IMG/VR virus record: IMGVR_UViG_3300026455_000008
Location: 1-64,000 of that record
Length of the DNA stretch: 64,000 bases
Strand: one strand, 5' to 3'
DNA from: a virus
The translations under genes and the position numbers were made by a program. This document shows positions 9,021 through 16,182 of this stretch, one piece after another. Each line of letters starts with the position of its first letter. The stretch's first letter is position 1. The notes under the pieces are model-generated. The model did no database searches, was not told the origin of the DNA, and worked only from the letters and a program-made list of their open reading frames with translations.

Positions 9021-9041
9021 TTGTCTTTATATCAAAGACAA
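9021..9041 (-). terminator. Hairpin downstream of the small ORF before the sheath
   Basis: TTGTCTTT and AAAGACAA form a perfect 8-bp stem around ATATC; on the minus strand it is followed by TTTAAGG. It lies between the 9135 gene and the sheath gene and may end the upstream transcript. The minus-strand loop region also contains TATAAAGA, one mismatch from the late element TATAAATA, so the same bases could serve as a promoter. Confidence 0.45.
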
Positions 9042-9066
9042 CCCCAACTCTGGCAATAAATCTGAT

Positions 9067-9108
9067 ATATCTTATACGCGTTAATTTAAGAGTACGCATA
9101 TAAGATAT
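9067..9108. repeat. Long AT-rich inverted repeat upstream of the sheath gene
   Basis: Left arm 9067-9080 (ATATCTTATACGCG) and right arm 9095-9108 (CGCATATAAGATAT) are reverse complements with one mismatch, separated by 14 nt. Each strand therefore presents a near-identical TATAAGATAT. It lies in the 231-nt gap between the sheath gene and the 9135 gene. It could be a protein-binding operator or paired promoter-like elements; being AT-rich it is a poor terminator. Confidence 0.5.
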
Positions 9109-9134
9109 GTCTAGAGCTAACTAATTTAGTTATA

Positions 9135-9401
9135 TTAAATACTTAGACCAAACTGCTTAGCTGCCCAATTCCATTTTTCTACTGTCTGCTGACCTTCCAG
9201 GCCTCTACCTTTGGCGTCAGCTTTTAAAATTTCTTTCATAGATGGATGTAGTTTGGCGTTGGCAAACGTATTGAGCCACCATTCATCAAAAGATACTATC
9301 GGCGAAGCCTCGGGGGCGGCCTTTGGCGCCTCTGACCGCATAGACTTTTCGTACTCTTTGATTGATTTCATATCGACTTTTTGTTTATTTTTACTAGACA
9401 T
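9135..9401 (-). CDS. Small conserved-type protein between sheath and tail terminator
   Basis: 88 residues starting MSSKNKQKVDMKSIKEYEKS; an upstream ATG at 9413 would add four residues, but GAGG lies correctly spaced before 9401. It is charged and helical, with a Pro/Ala stretch (APKAAPEASP) then FDEWWLNTFANAKLHPSMKE. The FDEWW motif followed by ...KADAKGRG is reminiscent of small phage head/tail accessory proteins, but I do not recognise a family. It overlaps or abuts the stop of the upstream gene, so it is co-translated in the neck/tail operon. Confidence 0.6.
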   Translation of the reverse strand: MSSKNKQKVDMKSIKEYEKSMRSEAPKAAPEASPIVSFDEWWLNTFANAKLHPSMKEILKADAKGRGLEGQQTVEKWNWAAKQFGLSI

Positions 9402-9409
9402 ATAAAACC

Positions 9410-10084
9410 TCATACTCTTTCTAAGATGAAACCGTCTTCTGGGTTTTCGGGCAAATCTTCTGATATTACACTTGGCAACACTTCTATGTCCATATCAGTG
9501 GCTTCGGTAAATGCGTCAGCATCCCACGTATTAAACACAGTACACCGCATCCTTAGCCAGCGCGTCCAGATGTTTTCTGGCATCTTTGACGCGTCTTTTT
9601 GCCAATCTGAAGCGCTATAGGTCTGAATCTCTATGCCAAGACTTCTAGCAATAGGCTTGTATTTAAACAGCACATACGAGAGTATGTAGTACATCCAAAG
9701 AACTTGATCTGCTGCCTTGCTGCCGTGGATGCCGATGTCTACTAAGACATTCATAGACGCTATCCCAACCTCAGCATCCTCCCCGTCTCCGTAGTAGTCA
9801 CTTATGGCGGCCTTCGATTCGTCCTCATTCTCGTTCGAGAGATGGATACTAAAACAAGGAACTGTTTGCGGACTAAGAATCCATGCCTGAACCACGCGAA
9901 TTCTTTCGGTTGTAAACCATGTCCAAATTTTGTCTACGTAGTTTTCGCCATATGATTCTGTGAGCAAAGGATGAGATCTCTGGTATGAGAATATCTCATC
10001 AAATGCAGCTTTATCCTGGCGGAGCTGATAGATACCGTACTGCACAAGTCGCTGAACCGCAACCTCTGGCATTACCCACGCCAT
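9410..10084 (-). CDS. Putative tail terminator / neck protein
   Basis: 224 residues. The early segment MPEVAVQRLVQYGIYQLRQD is followed by KIWTWFTTERIRVVQAWILSPQTVPCFSIHL, and later SLGIEIQTYSASDWQKDASKMPENIWTRW. Its place between the sheath gene and connector-type genes is that of the tail terminator (gp15-like) that caps tube and sheath in myoviruses. There are no enzyme motifs and the protein is soluble and mixed alpha/beta. The assignment rests mainly on gene order. It overlaps the upstream gene by 13 nt. Confidence 0.5.
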   Translation of the reverse strand: MAWVMPEVAVQRLVQYGIYQLRQDKAAFDEIFSYQRSHPLLTESYGENYVDKIWTWFTTERIRVVQAWILSPQTVPCFSIHLSNENEDESKAAISDYYGDGEDAEVGIASMNVLVDIGIHGSKAADQVLWMYYILSYVLFKYKPIARSLGIEIQTYSASDWQKDASKMPENIWTRWLRMRCTVFNTWDADAFTEATDMDIEVLPSVISEDLPENPEDGFILERV

Positions 10085-10776
10085 TTTTTAGCCTCCGCTT
10101 GATATTTGTTTATAACTTCGTCGCAGGCCTTATCGATTTCAGATCGTATAGTAGAATTAAGTGTCATAAGCGTGCCAGTCATATCAAGATCTTTCGCTGG
10201 CAAAACCCACTGTCTAGACGAATCTTGCTTACTAGACGCTGTACGAAATTCAGGCTTTTCAGCAGAAACAGGCCTCTGCCTTTCGGTTATACTAGCAGAT
10301 GCTCCAAGTCCAAAAGCAGACGCCATTGTTTCTGCCATGGCTGACGCAGGAGCAGTTTCTGATGCCATTGCATTCAGGCCTGATGCTATATCTCTAGCTT
10401 GCGGCGTTGGTTTGGGTTTCGAACTGACGCCGCCGACCGGTATTATTTTATAGCGACTACCGTCTTTGGACGTTTTTGCATTGTTCAACAACCAGGGGAG
10501 CATTGGAAACGGTGGCTGACTGAAATCAGTCTGACCAGAATCAGTTGATATTTGTATGTACCCAGAGCTGGCATCGAGTTTAATTTGCGCCAGGAACTCT
10601 TCTGCACCGATGGACGACCCGTAATCCTCGGCTTCATATACGGCTTTTTCAACTATCGAGTGAATCGACTGCCTGATCTCTTCAGAAGCGCTCTCTATCG
10701 CAGAATCTACTTCTTCTGGCGGCATATCAGAAGATGTTAGATAGTATCTAAGACTGTCAAGTCGTCTTGAGATCAT
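10072..10776 (-). CDS. Putative neck / head-tail connector protein
   Basis: 234 residues opening MISRRLDSLRYYLTSSDMPP then EEVDSAIESASEEIRQSIHSIVEKAVYEAE, an amphipathic helical N-terminus. The middle has low complexity (many Ala/Ser/Met, ASETAPASAMAETMASAFGLG) and the C-terminus is helical (MTGTLMTLNSTIRSEIDKAC). No family is recognised. Its ATGA overlap with the upstream Nudix-domain gene and its position between neck and tail terminator genes suggest a virion connector or accessory component. Confidence 0.45.
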   Translation of the reverse strand: MISRRLDSLRYYLTSSDMPPEEVDSAIESASEEIRQSIHSIVEKAVYEAEDYGSSIGAEEFLAQIKLDASSGYIQISTDSGQTDFSQPPFPMLPWLLNNAKTSKDGSRYKIIPVGGVSSKPKPTPQARDIASGLNAMASETAPASAMAETMASAFGLGASASITERQRPVSAEKPEFRTASSKQDSSRQWVLPAKDLDMTGTLMTLNSTIRSEIDKACDEVINKYQAEAKKWRG

Positions 10777-12281
10777 TTTTTGCTCTTTTTGACAACTTTA
10801 GCGCGCATATCTTTTAAAAAGTTTTCACGATCGCCAGACATCCAATCAGAGCCAAAATCAATAGTAATGTGCCCAGTGGGGCTGATACTGACCCTTGGTT
10901 TTGACAGATACGCGTAATATTCAGAAAATACTTCTTTAGGATTCGCAGGATCCGCAGAAAACGCTTCAACCTGCGAGGGCTTTTTAGATATCTTGTCAAT
11001 CGAATCCTGAAGAGCGATCAATTTTTTCTCAATATCGTCAATCTCATCGCCCAGTCTGGAAGCAAGCGAATTGTGCTTATCTCTAAAGATATCTATGCGG
11101 TCTTCGAGTTTATCAAAAAGTGCCATAACTCGATTTTCAATCTGTTGAAGATCGACGGCATTTCCGTGTCTTATTTCTTCACGGATAGACTCCATCTCGT
11201 CGTATATATCCGCGATGTTGTAAGAGCGATAGTTGTTTACTAACTTCTTTATGCCATCTTCAATCACATCGTCCGGCAGCATAGAGTCGTCGTGCACTTC
11301 AAACTTAGATTCTTTATCGTTCTCGTCGTCGTACCACTCAAACACACTCATCAGCTCGCCAGTCAGAGCAGGAAGAGAGCGGTTGATAAACTGGTGAATA
11401 GTTTTCAAACCGTCGTCGATGCGGCCAGAATAAATATCGTTTACATGCTTTCTAACATGCAGCGTATAGTTTCCAAACTGGATATCCCTGATCTCATCGT
11501 CGCCCATGCCCTCAACGCCGCGCTTCAGCATTCTGAATACGCCGTTGCCCACTAGGCGCAGCGCGTCACCATGCCTAAACTCGTAAACCGCGTCCGCTAC
11601 CTGACCAGAGCGAATAATGTTCTTGGATAAAGTTTCCAACTGCTCAACCTTAAGCAGATCTTTTATGGATTTGTTAGTTTTTGCCAGGCGAGATTTTAAA
11701 TAGTGTGCCATAGAGTCAATACAGCAGTCGCGCAACTTATTAAAATCGATCTCATCGATGTCATAAAAACCAACGTCAGATAATTCCGGTGTCGCTCTAA
11801 AAGTCGGAGTGTGATCTAGTCGAACTACATAAGTACGATCTTTACCGTCTTCGTAAAGATCTCTCAGCAGATCCTTATCTATCTTGACACCGGTTTCTTC
11901 TTCTAATTCGCGAACAGCTGCATCTTTGTGAGATTCACCGTCATCTACGTGGCCACCAGGAAAAGACCATCTATAGTCGTCTTTAACTTGACGACCCATG
12001 AGAAGCTGGCCTTTATCGTTAACCACTATTACAGCAGCGCCACCTGCTGACTTTTCAAGTTTCTTTTTATGCTTTTCTTTATGCCGTTTATGAGCGCCAT
12101 GGTTCCATTTTCCACCATGATGCGCTTTGCCTTTATCTTCCGGCAGATCTTTATCAGATCCAGAATATTTTTCTGCAATAGATTTTGGAGGCCCGTTGTC
12201 GCCGCGCGATGTGTTTCCTGACTTGCCATGAAGTATGGCCATCATCATGCGGTATTGTTTTTTAGAAGCGAACGCGGGCAT
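10773..12281 (-). CDS. Nudix hydrolase domain fused to a long coiled-coil protein
   Basis: 502 residues. Residues 1-45 carry ASKKQYRMMMAILHGK and PPKSIAEKYSGS, a short motif found at the N-terminus of many phage proteins, followed by a His/Lys-rich linker. Residues ~78-195 are a Nudix domain with a perfect 23-residue box (G110 x5 E116 x7 R124-E-L-x-E128-E129-x-G131-V132), so it should bind a divalent metal and cleave a nucleoside-diphosphate-X bond. Residues ~200-502 are acidic helical/coiled coil with no known motif. It is encoded in the middle of the neck genes, so it may be packaged in or bound to the virion, or may simply ride in the late operon. The substrate is not predictable. Confidence 0.8.
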   Translation of the reverse strand: MPAFASKKQYRMMMAILHGKSGNTSRGDNGPPKSIAEKYSGSDKDLPEDKGKAHHGGKWNHGAHKRHKEKHKKKLEKSAGGAAVIVVNDKGQLLMGRQVKDDYRWSFPGGHVDDGESHKDAAVRELEEETGVKIDKDLLRDLYEDGKDRTYVVRLDHTPTFRATPELSDVGFYDIDEIDFNKLRDCCIDSMAHYLKSRLAKTNKSIKDLLKVEQLETLSKNIIRSGQVADAVYEFRHGDALRLVGNGVFRMLKRGVEGMGDDEIRDIQFGNYTLHVRKHVNDIYSGRIDDGLKTIHQFINRSLPALTGELMSVFEWYDDENDKESKFEVHDDSMLPDDVIEDGIKKLVNNYRSYNIADIYDEMESIREEIRHGNAVDLQQIENRVMALFDKLEDRIDIFRDKHNSLASRLGDEIDDIEKKLIALQDSIDKISKKPSQVEAFSADPANPKEVFSEYYAYLSKPRVSISPTGHITIDFGSDWMSGDRENFLKDMRAKVVKKSKK

Positions 12282-12322
12282 ATCTTACAACCTCTTAGGA
12301 CCATTATATATTAATGCAAAAG

Positions 12323-13141
12323 TTAACTACCGATACCTGCTACTAATTTCTCTGGCTTATTAACCAAAAAGTCTCTCTTTATAACTAGTTGCTGCGGAAG
12401 TCTGACCGACATCTTTGTACCATCTGGCATCATCTGCTGAGTCACGCGAAGCTCCCGCATCGGCTGCAGAACGATATAAACCGGGTTTGCCCAGTATGAA
12501 ACTGAATACGTCTGACCAATGTCGCTTATGTGGTCGTAGTTAGGCGTATGCCCAGGAATCCACTTAATATGGCCGTCTTCTATTGTAAAGTCGACGCCCT
12601 GCACAAACTCAACAACTTCGCTATCCGTTGCGGTTATTAGATAACCTACTTTTTCTATTGGGTATCTCAACTGTTGAAGATTGTCTGGTCGAGGCTCGTA
12701 CTCCTTCAACTCCCACAACCTAACAGTATAGTCTAAAACTTCTAATTTATCGTACAGCGTAAAGTCAGCCTGCTCACCATCAGGGTATTCAGACGGCATA
12801 GTCACCGTTGCGCTACCTATTTCCCATGCGCCCTGGTATTCAAACTGCTTCTCTACTGAATTTGAAGAGAGTATCCCTACTATTTCTTTTGGATCATAGT
12901 ATATGATGCCAGACCCGTCACACTGCTCGCATGTTGGGTCATGGGAGTTATTATCTAATACTTTTAGATTTGGGCAGGGTAAGCTTTTATAATGTCTGAA
13001 TCTTATCCCCCTCGCTACAAGAAGCTGATCAAAGTTTTGCTTGTAGCTAGAAGGGTCAGGCAGGACCTGCGGAAACATCGGGGGAGTAGACGTCGCTCCG
13101 GGCGCGAACACATGGTTTGGTTTTGACATCGTCTCCGACAT
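12323..13141 (-). CDS. Neck / head-closure-like structural protein with a zinc knuckle
   Basis: 272 residues. The N-terminal segment RGIRFRHYKSLPCPNLKVLD is followed by a CxxCxGxG-type knuckle (CEQCDGSGIIYY). The rest is beta-rich (AWEIGSATVTMPSEYPDGEQ, YTVRLWELKEYEPRP, KVGYLITATD, GHIKWIPG, YSVSYWANPVYIVLQPMREL). This is the profile of the neck or head-to-tail joining proteins of large myoviruses. It is the first gene of the minus-strand module; its start is only 42 nt from a divergently transcribed gene. The function is inferred from position and fold-like pattern. Confidence 0.55.
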   Translation of the reverse strand: MSETMSKPNHVFAPGATSTPPMFPQVLPDPSSYKQNFDQLLVARGIRFRHYKSLPCPNLKVLDNNSHDPTCEQCDGSGIIYYDPKEIVGILSSNSVEKQFEYQGAWEIGSATVTMPSEYPDGEQADFTLYDKLEVLDYTVRLWELKEYEPRPDNLQQLRYPIEKVGYLITATDSEVVEFVQGVDFTIEDGHIKWIPGHTPNYDHISDIGQTYSVSYWANPVYIVLQPMRELRVTQQMMPDGTKMSVRLPQQLVIKRDFLVNKPEKLVAGIGS

Positions 13142-13182
13142 AAAATACTCCTAAGGTCTCTAATAAATTATACTGGGACTAA

Positions 13183-13449
13183 GTGGTGGACAAAGGCACA
13201 GATATACTTCAAAAAATAGCAGACACGGGCGACTGCGAGCTTCTAGGGGAGAATCCCTGCTCCAAGTGTCCGCTTGCTAGACTGAAAAAACGTCCCGATG
13301 GTATGGGCTGGCTCAGCTGCTTTGAAGCTATTGGTGCCCCAGACTTCCAAGATATCCGCGCTAAGTATAAAAGAGCAGCTGAGGCCAAATTAATCGAGAT
13401 GGCCATAGAGAGCGCGATAAATAATGAAGCGGAAAAATTGGATAACTGA
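13183..13449 (+). CDS. Small Cys-containing protein, function unknown
   Basis: 88 residues from a GTG start. A Cys cluster (CELLGENPCSKCPLARL ... SCFEA) in the first half suggests metal binding; the second half is helical (AKYKRAAEAKLIEMAIESAI). It is the first plus-strand gene next to the divergent neck gene, and the 42-nt intergenic stretch must hold both starts (it contains TAATAAATTATACT). No family is recognised. Confidence 0.55.
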   Translation: MVDKGTDILQKIADTGDCELLGENPCSKCPLARLKKRPDGMGWLSCFEAIGAPDFQDIRAKYKRAAEAKLIEMAIESAINNEAEKLDN

Positions 13450-13556
13450 TATCTTTAACTTAGAAGCGTCCAATACGGTCTATTTCATGTTTACACTTTA
13501 CCGAATGATGGTCGTAGGTAAGAGTGCGCCGCATGACGCTATGAAGGTGGTGCAAG

Positions 13557-14102
13557 ATGGTGCGAAAATTAAACGGTAACGGTCTAACCCTCATAAAATC
13601 TTTCGAGGGGTGCAAATTAGAAGCCTATCCAGATCCTGCATCCCCTTTGGCCATAGAGATGAGAAGGCCGCCGAACGCAAGAAGGCCTGGGTGGGAGTCG
13701 CTGTCGGGTTCACCTTGGACCATCGGGTGGGGTTCGACCGGCTTAGACACGTTCAACCTGACACCAGACGGAAAACCTAGCCAGATAGGTCCGGGCACCA
13801 AGTGGACGCAGGCTCAAGCGGATGAAAGAAAATCTGCGGATCTTGATAAGTTTTGCTCAGACGTTTCTAAGCTGCTGAAGATTGAGGTGACTGATAACCA
13901 GTTCGCCGCGCTGGTAAGCTTCGCGTACAACGCAGGCGTGGGCAATTTGAAAAGCTCTACCTTACTTAGACTGGTCAACCAGGGCAAGCATCTTGAAGCG
14001 TCAAACGAGTTTCTCAGGTGGACCAAGGCTCAGGGCAAAGAGCTTCCGGGCCTAGTCAGAAGGCGCGAAGCCGAGCGCCGCCTTTTCCTCACGCCCGGCT
14101 GA
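13557..14102 (+). CDS. Endolysin, GH24 lysozyme (muramidase)
   Basis: 181 residues. The T4/P22 lysozyme signature is present: LIKSFEGCKLEAYPDP places the catalytic Glu17 eight residues before Asp26, and WTIGWGST supplies Thr55. A ~28-residue insertion (PLAIEMRRPPNARRPGW...) separates Asp from Thr, as in a sub-branch of phage lysozymes. LVSFAYNAGVGNLKSSTLLR is the conserved C-lobe helix. There is no signal peptide, so a holin is needed; candidates are at 35014 and 35306. It hydrolyses the MurNAc-GlcNAc bond of peptidoglycan at lysis. The ~100 nt upstream hold no gene. Confidence 0.93.
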   Translation: MVRKLNGNGLTLIKSFEGCKLEAYPDPASPLAIEMRRPPNARRPGWESLSGSPWTIGWGSTGLDTFNLTPDGKPSQIGPGTKWTQAQADERKSADLDKFCSDVSKLLKIEVTDNQFAALVSFAYNAGVGNLKSSTLLRLVNQGKHLEASNEFLRWTKAQGKELPGLVRRREAERRLFLTPG

Positions 14103-14158
14103 TCGGTTTTTAGTTTTTATTTTGTGTTTTAATCTAGTAATTTTAACTATTTACCACA

Positions 14159-14764
14159 ATGCCACGCTTAAGCTTGCAGCAAAAACGACAAGAAAACATA
14201 TCGATCCTATCGCAGTCGCTGCCGTCAACTGACCCGAATGCCTACGTGATCGAGCGGCGCGACTATTCCCGGAGCAACTCCGACGAGCGCCTCTACAAAA
14301 CTAAGTGGTGGCCGACGCTGATGCGGCTCTACGACTGCCGGTGCGCGCTGTGCGGTGCGGACCGCGACGGTATCGAGCTGGATCACTTCTGGATACCCAA
14401 GTCCCACGGCGGCAACCTCCTCCTCCGTCACCAGCTGACCAACCAGATCATCAACAACGGCGTGCCACTCTGCACGGCCTGCAACCGCCACAAGCAAGAG
14501 TCGATCGCCAAGCTCAACGATTCCCAGCTCGTGCGGATCGCCGACGCCAACCGCGAGATCACGGCCATGATAAACGGCGTTGCCGCCGTGGAGCCGCTGG
14601 CCAAGCTTCACCGCTATGAACCCGGCGATGAGCGTCGAGCGCTGGGCGTTGAGTCGGGCAGCGTGCTGTATATGGCTAGACTTTACAAAGCAGACCCCAG
14701 GCCGGAAACGCTTGAAAGTTTAAAAAGATATATAGATCACTATCTACTGGTCCGGGAGGACTGA
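14159..14764 (+). CDS. HNH endonuclease
   Basis: 201 residues. A zinc/HNH core is visible: CALCGADRDGIELDHFWIPKSHGGN ... NNGVPLCTACNRHKQE, i.e. two CxxC pairs around LDHxxP and an Asn-rich second half. The long basic N-terminus and the C-terminal ~60 residues (HRYEPGDERRALGVESG) are not recognised. The gene is markedly more GC-rich than the flanking phage genes and has no clear Shine-Dalgarno before its ATG. Both fit a recently acquired, free-standing homing-type nuclease; a host-DNA degradation role is the alternative. Confidence 0.85.
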   Translation: MPRLSLQQKRQENISILSQSLPSTDPNAYVIERRDYSRSNSDERLYKTKWWPTLMRLYDCRCALCGADRDGIELDHFWIPKSHGGNLLLRHQLTNQIINNGVPLCTACNRHKQESIAKLNDSQLVRIADANREITAMINGVAAVEPLAKLHRYEPGDERRALGVESGSVLYMARLYKADPRPETLESLKRYIDHYLLVRED

Positions 14765-14766
14765 GC

Positions 14767-14943
14767 ATGGACTCGGCATATCTGGAGAATTACCTCAAGC
14801 GCGAGGGTCTCAGCGTGTGGCGGCTGCGCAGGCTGATACTGACCGTGAGGGTGCTGCGCCTTGCATCGTTCGATCCCGCGAACGGCGGACTAGCAGACAT
14901 GGAAGCCTCGTTCAGCAGGAGGTGGGCAGATGCGCACGCATGA
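14767..14943 (+). CDS. Small basic protein after the HNH gene
   Basis: 58 residues, MDSAYLENYLKREGLSVWRL..., basic in the middle (RRLILTVRVLRL) with a short acidic tail. It begins two nucleotides after the HNH stop and shares its high GC, so it probably arrived with that gene. No family is recognised. Confidence 0.45.
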   Translation: MDSAYLENYLKREGLSVWRLRRLILTVRVLRLASFDPANGGLADMEASFSRRWADAHA

Positions 14944-15046
14944 TTTTTGGCGCTTGGATAGCTTTTTAGATGTTGCCCTGAAGATGAGGATGCTGAGCAA
15001 GAGGTCGGCCGCTTTGGTAGCGTATGGCTTTGCGGATGTACTTTAG
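14930..15046 (+). CDS. Small ORF overlapping the previous gene
   Basis: 38 residues (MRTHDFWRLDSFLDVALKMR...), helical with a Leu/Met-rich end. It has AGGAGG 8 nt before the ATG and overlaps the preceding ORF by 14 nt, which supports translation coupling. Function unknown. Confidence 0.4.
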   Translation: MRTHDFWRLDSFLDVALKMRMLSKRSAALVAYGFADVL

Positions 15047-15210
15047 CCGCTGAGAGCATGCAACAAGGGACCCTACTTTTATTAGGGAGGGTAGCGGGTG
15101 GGTATGGGCCGGGCCTTTAATCGGGTGGTTCCACCTTTATAGAGTATTTGCGCTGCGGGGACCCCATTTTCCGAGGGATTCCTTAGTGTTCTGGAGGCTA
15201 GCGGGTATTT

Positions 15211-15233
15211 CCGAGTCTATTATTAAATATAAT
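15211..15233 (+). promoter_or_regulatory. Phage promoter motif P1
   Basis: CCGAGTCT box with TATAAT starting exactly 17 nt after the box start (15228). It lies at the head of the AT-rich tract, upstream of the gene at 15378. Confidence 0.7.
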
Positions 15234-15291
15234 TAATTAAATAATTAAAATTAATTAATTATTAAATTTAATTAAAATTAATTATATAAAT

Positions 15292-15314
15292 CTGAAACTA
15301 TTAATATATATAAT
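15292..15314 (+). promoter_or_regulatory. Phage promoter motif P2
   Basis: CTGAAACT box with TATAAT 17 nt on (15309). It differs from P6 at only a few positions. It is 86 nt upstream of the ATG at 15378, inside the AT-rich tract. Confidence 0.7.
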
Positions 15315-15377
15315 TAAATAATAATAAATATTATTATATAGAGACTGGTGCCAATCAACACTATTGGGAGGTGTACT

Positions 15378-15749
15378 ATGGACAAGTTTGCCAGCCAACA
15401 AGCAGCCTTGCGTGCAGCCCTGACAATTGTGCTTGGATCCGAGCCTGTCAAGGGCCAACTGGTCATCACCGACGAGCAGCGTGCCGCCGTGGGACAATTG
15501 ATGATGCAGTGGTTGAGGGAGGAGCGCTGGACGATCAAGGAGGGTACGCGCGCCGCGGCCGAACCTATGATGTACATAACTGGTCGCAGGCCGACCGACC
15601 TGATCCAAGCCTGGGTGAACCCCAGGAAGAAGGAGAAGAGTGAGGAGGTTGGTGGTGACAAGCTCGCCCTCATCAAGCAGGCAGTTGACGCTGGGCTGAT
15701 GAGCAAGGAGCAGGCGCAAGAGCTGATCATGAAGTTCCTGGCTGCGTGA
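15378..15749 (+). CDS. Small cassette-region protein, function unknown
   Basis: 123 residues, MDKFASQQAALRAALTIVLG..., mostly helical, with LMMQWLREERWTIKEGTRAA in the middle, a Lys/Glu hinge (PRKKEKSEEVGGD) and a helical tail (KLALIKQAVDAGLMSKEQA). It is preceded by GGGAGG and is the first gene after the AT-rich promoter region, so it should be strongly expressed. No enzyme motif or membrane segment is seen. Confidence 0.65.
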   Translation: MDKFASQQAALRAALTIVLGSEPVKGQLVITDEQRAAVGQLMMQWLREERWTIKEGTRAAAEPMMYITGRRPTDLIQAWVNPRKKEKSEEVGGDKLALIKQAVDAGLMSKEQAQELIMKFLAA

Positions 15750-15752
15750 TCT

Positions 15753-15763
15753 GTAGCAGTGTC
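15753..15763 (+). repeat. Recurring 11-mer GTAGCAGTGTC
   Basis: First of five copies outside gene interiors (others 16586, 18877, 20893, 31091); two more lie inside coding genes. It sits directly after the stop of the preceding gene and before a 3' hairpin. Confidence 0.55.
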
Positions 15764-15767
15764 GGGC

Positions 15768-15789
15768 GGGACTCACGGATCCGAGTCCC
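15768..15789 (+). other. 3' hairpin, CACGGA loop variant
   Basis: GGGACTC pairs with GAGTCCC around an 8-nt loop ACGGATCC. No T-run follows. It belongs to the hairpin family at 16135, 16566, 17151, 17763, 19131 and 19486, but the loop is two bases longer. Confidence 0.6.
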
Positions 15790-15815
15790 CTAGAGGCAAC
15801 CCGAAACTAGGAGGT
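15787..15815 (+). repeat. 29-nt leader repeat, copy 1
   Basis: Identical over 29 nt to 16150-16178. It contains CCCGAAACTA running into GGAGGT, i.e. the promoter box fused to a Shine-Dalgarno with no -10 element. CCTAG and CTAGG can pair around it. It provides the RBS for the 22-residue ORF at 15820. Confidence 0.8.
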
Positions 15816-15819
15816 AGCT

Positions 15820-15888
15820 ATGATCATTGAGATAGCGCTGACGATAGCGACGATCATCGTGTGCAACCTGCTGCTCCGCGCAGCGTAA
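15820..15888 (+). CDS. 22-residue membrane micropeptide
   Basis: MIIEIALTIATIIVCNLLLR followed by AA: one hydrophobic span from end to end. It has a perfect GGAGGT leader 6 nt before the ATG and lies tightly between two genes. It is small but well supported by the leader; three other such micropeptides occur (20135, 27783, 32660). Confidence 0.5.
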   Translation: MIIEIALTIATIIVCNLLLRAA

Positions 15889-15902
15889 CCAGGAGGTCCG
15901 AT

Positions 15903-16127
15903 ATGAGAGTGCAGTTCAAGTCAAGGCACGAGGCAACCATCTCCTTCACGGCCGAGTCGTTCGAGAAGCTGATGTCTAAGCAGTTCGACGAGCTCGAGTG
16001 CGTGATGGTCGACGAGCGGGTGATCGTGATCACGAGGTCGCAGCTCGTGTTCCTGTGGGCTAAGACGCGCGACTGGCGCAAGGTGCCGCACTCCAGCACT
16101 ATGGTGAAGATACTGAAAGTAGCGTAG
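15903..16127 (+). CDS. Small cassette-region protein
   Basis: 74 residues, MRVQFKSRHEATISFTAESF... with alternating beta-like segments (ECVMVDERVIVITRSQLVFL). AGGAGG precedes the start. Soluble, no recognised family. It is co-transcribed with the micropeptide at 15820. Confidence 0.6.
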   Translation: MRVQFKSRHEATISFTAESFEKLMSKQFDELECVMVDERVIVITRSQLVFLWAKTRDWRKVPHSSTMVKILKVA

Positions 16128-16134
16128 CTGTTAT

Positions 16135-16152
16135 GGGCTCACGGATGAGCCC
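16135..16152 (+). other. 3' hairpin with CsrA/RsmE-type loop
   Basis: GGGCTCACGGATGAGCCC: stem GGGCTC/GAGCCC with loop ACGGAT. The core TCACGGATGA fits (A/U)CANGGANG(U/A). No T-run follows. Confidence 0.65.
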
Positions 16153-16178
16153 CTAGAGGCAACCCGAAACTAGGAGGT
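16150..16178 (+). repeat. 29-nt leader repeat, copy 2
   Basis: Exact copy of 15787-15815, supplying the AGGAGG for the gene at 16183. Confidence 0.8.
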
Positions 16179-16182
16179 TATT

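Larger units (their letters stand above)
15047..15377. other. 331-nt gene-free stretch with AT-rich core and two promoters
   Basis: The first half is GC-rich and includes a weak hairpin (CCCTA/TAGGG, 15071-15087). From about 15216 to 15341 the sequence is almost pure A/T, built of repeated AATTAATTA units. Two copies of the 23-nt promoter motif (15211 and 15292) lie at the start and in the middle of the AT tract. It is a plausible strong early promoter region with UP-like elements; a DNA-unwinding (origin) element is the other option. No gene is seen. Confidence 0.6.
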
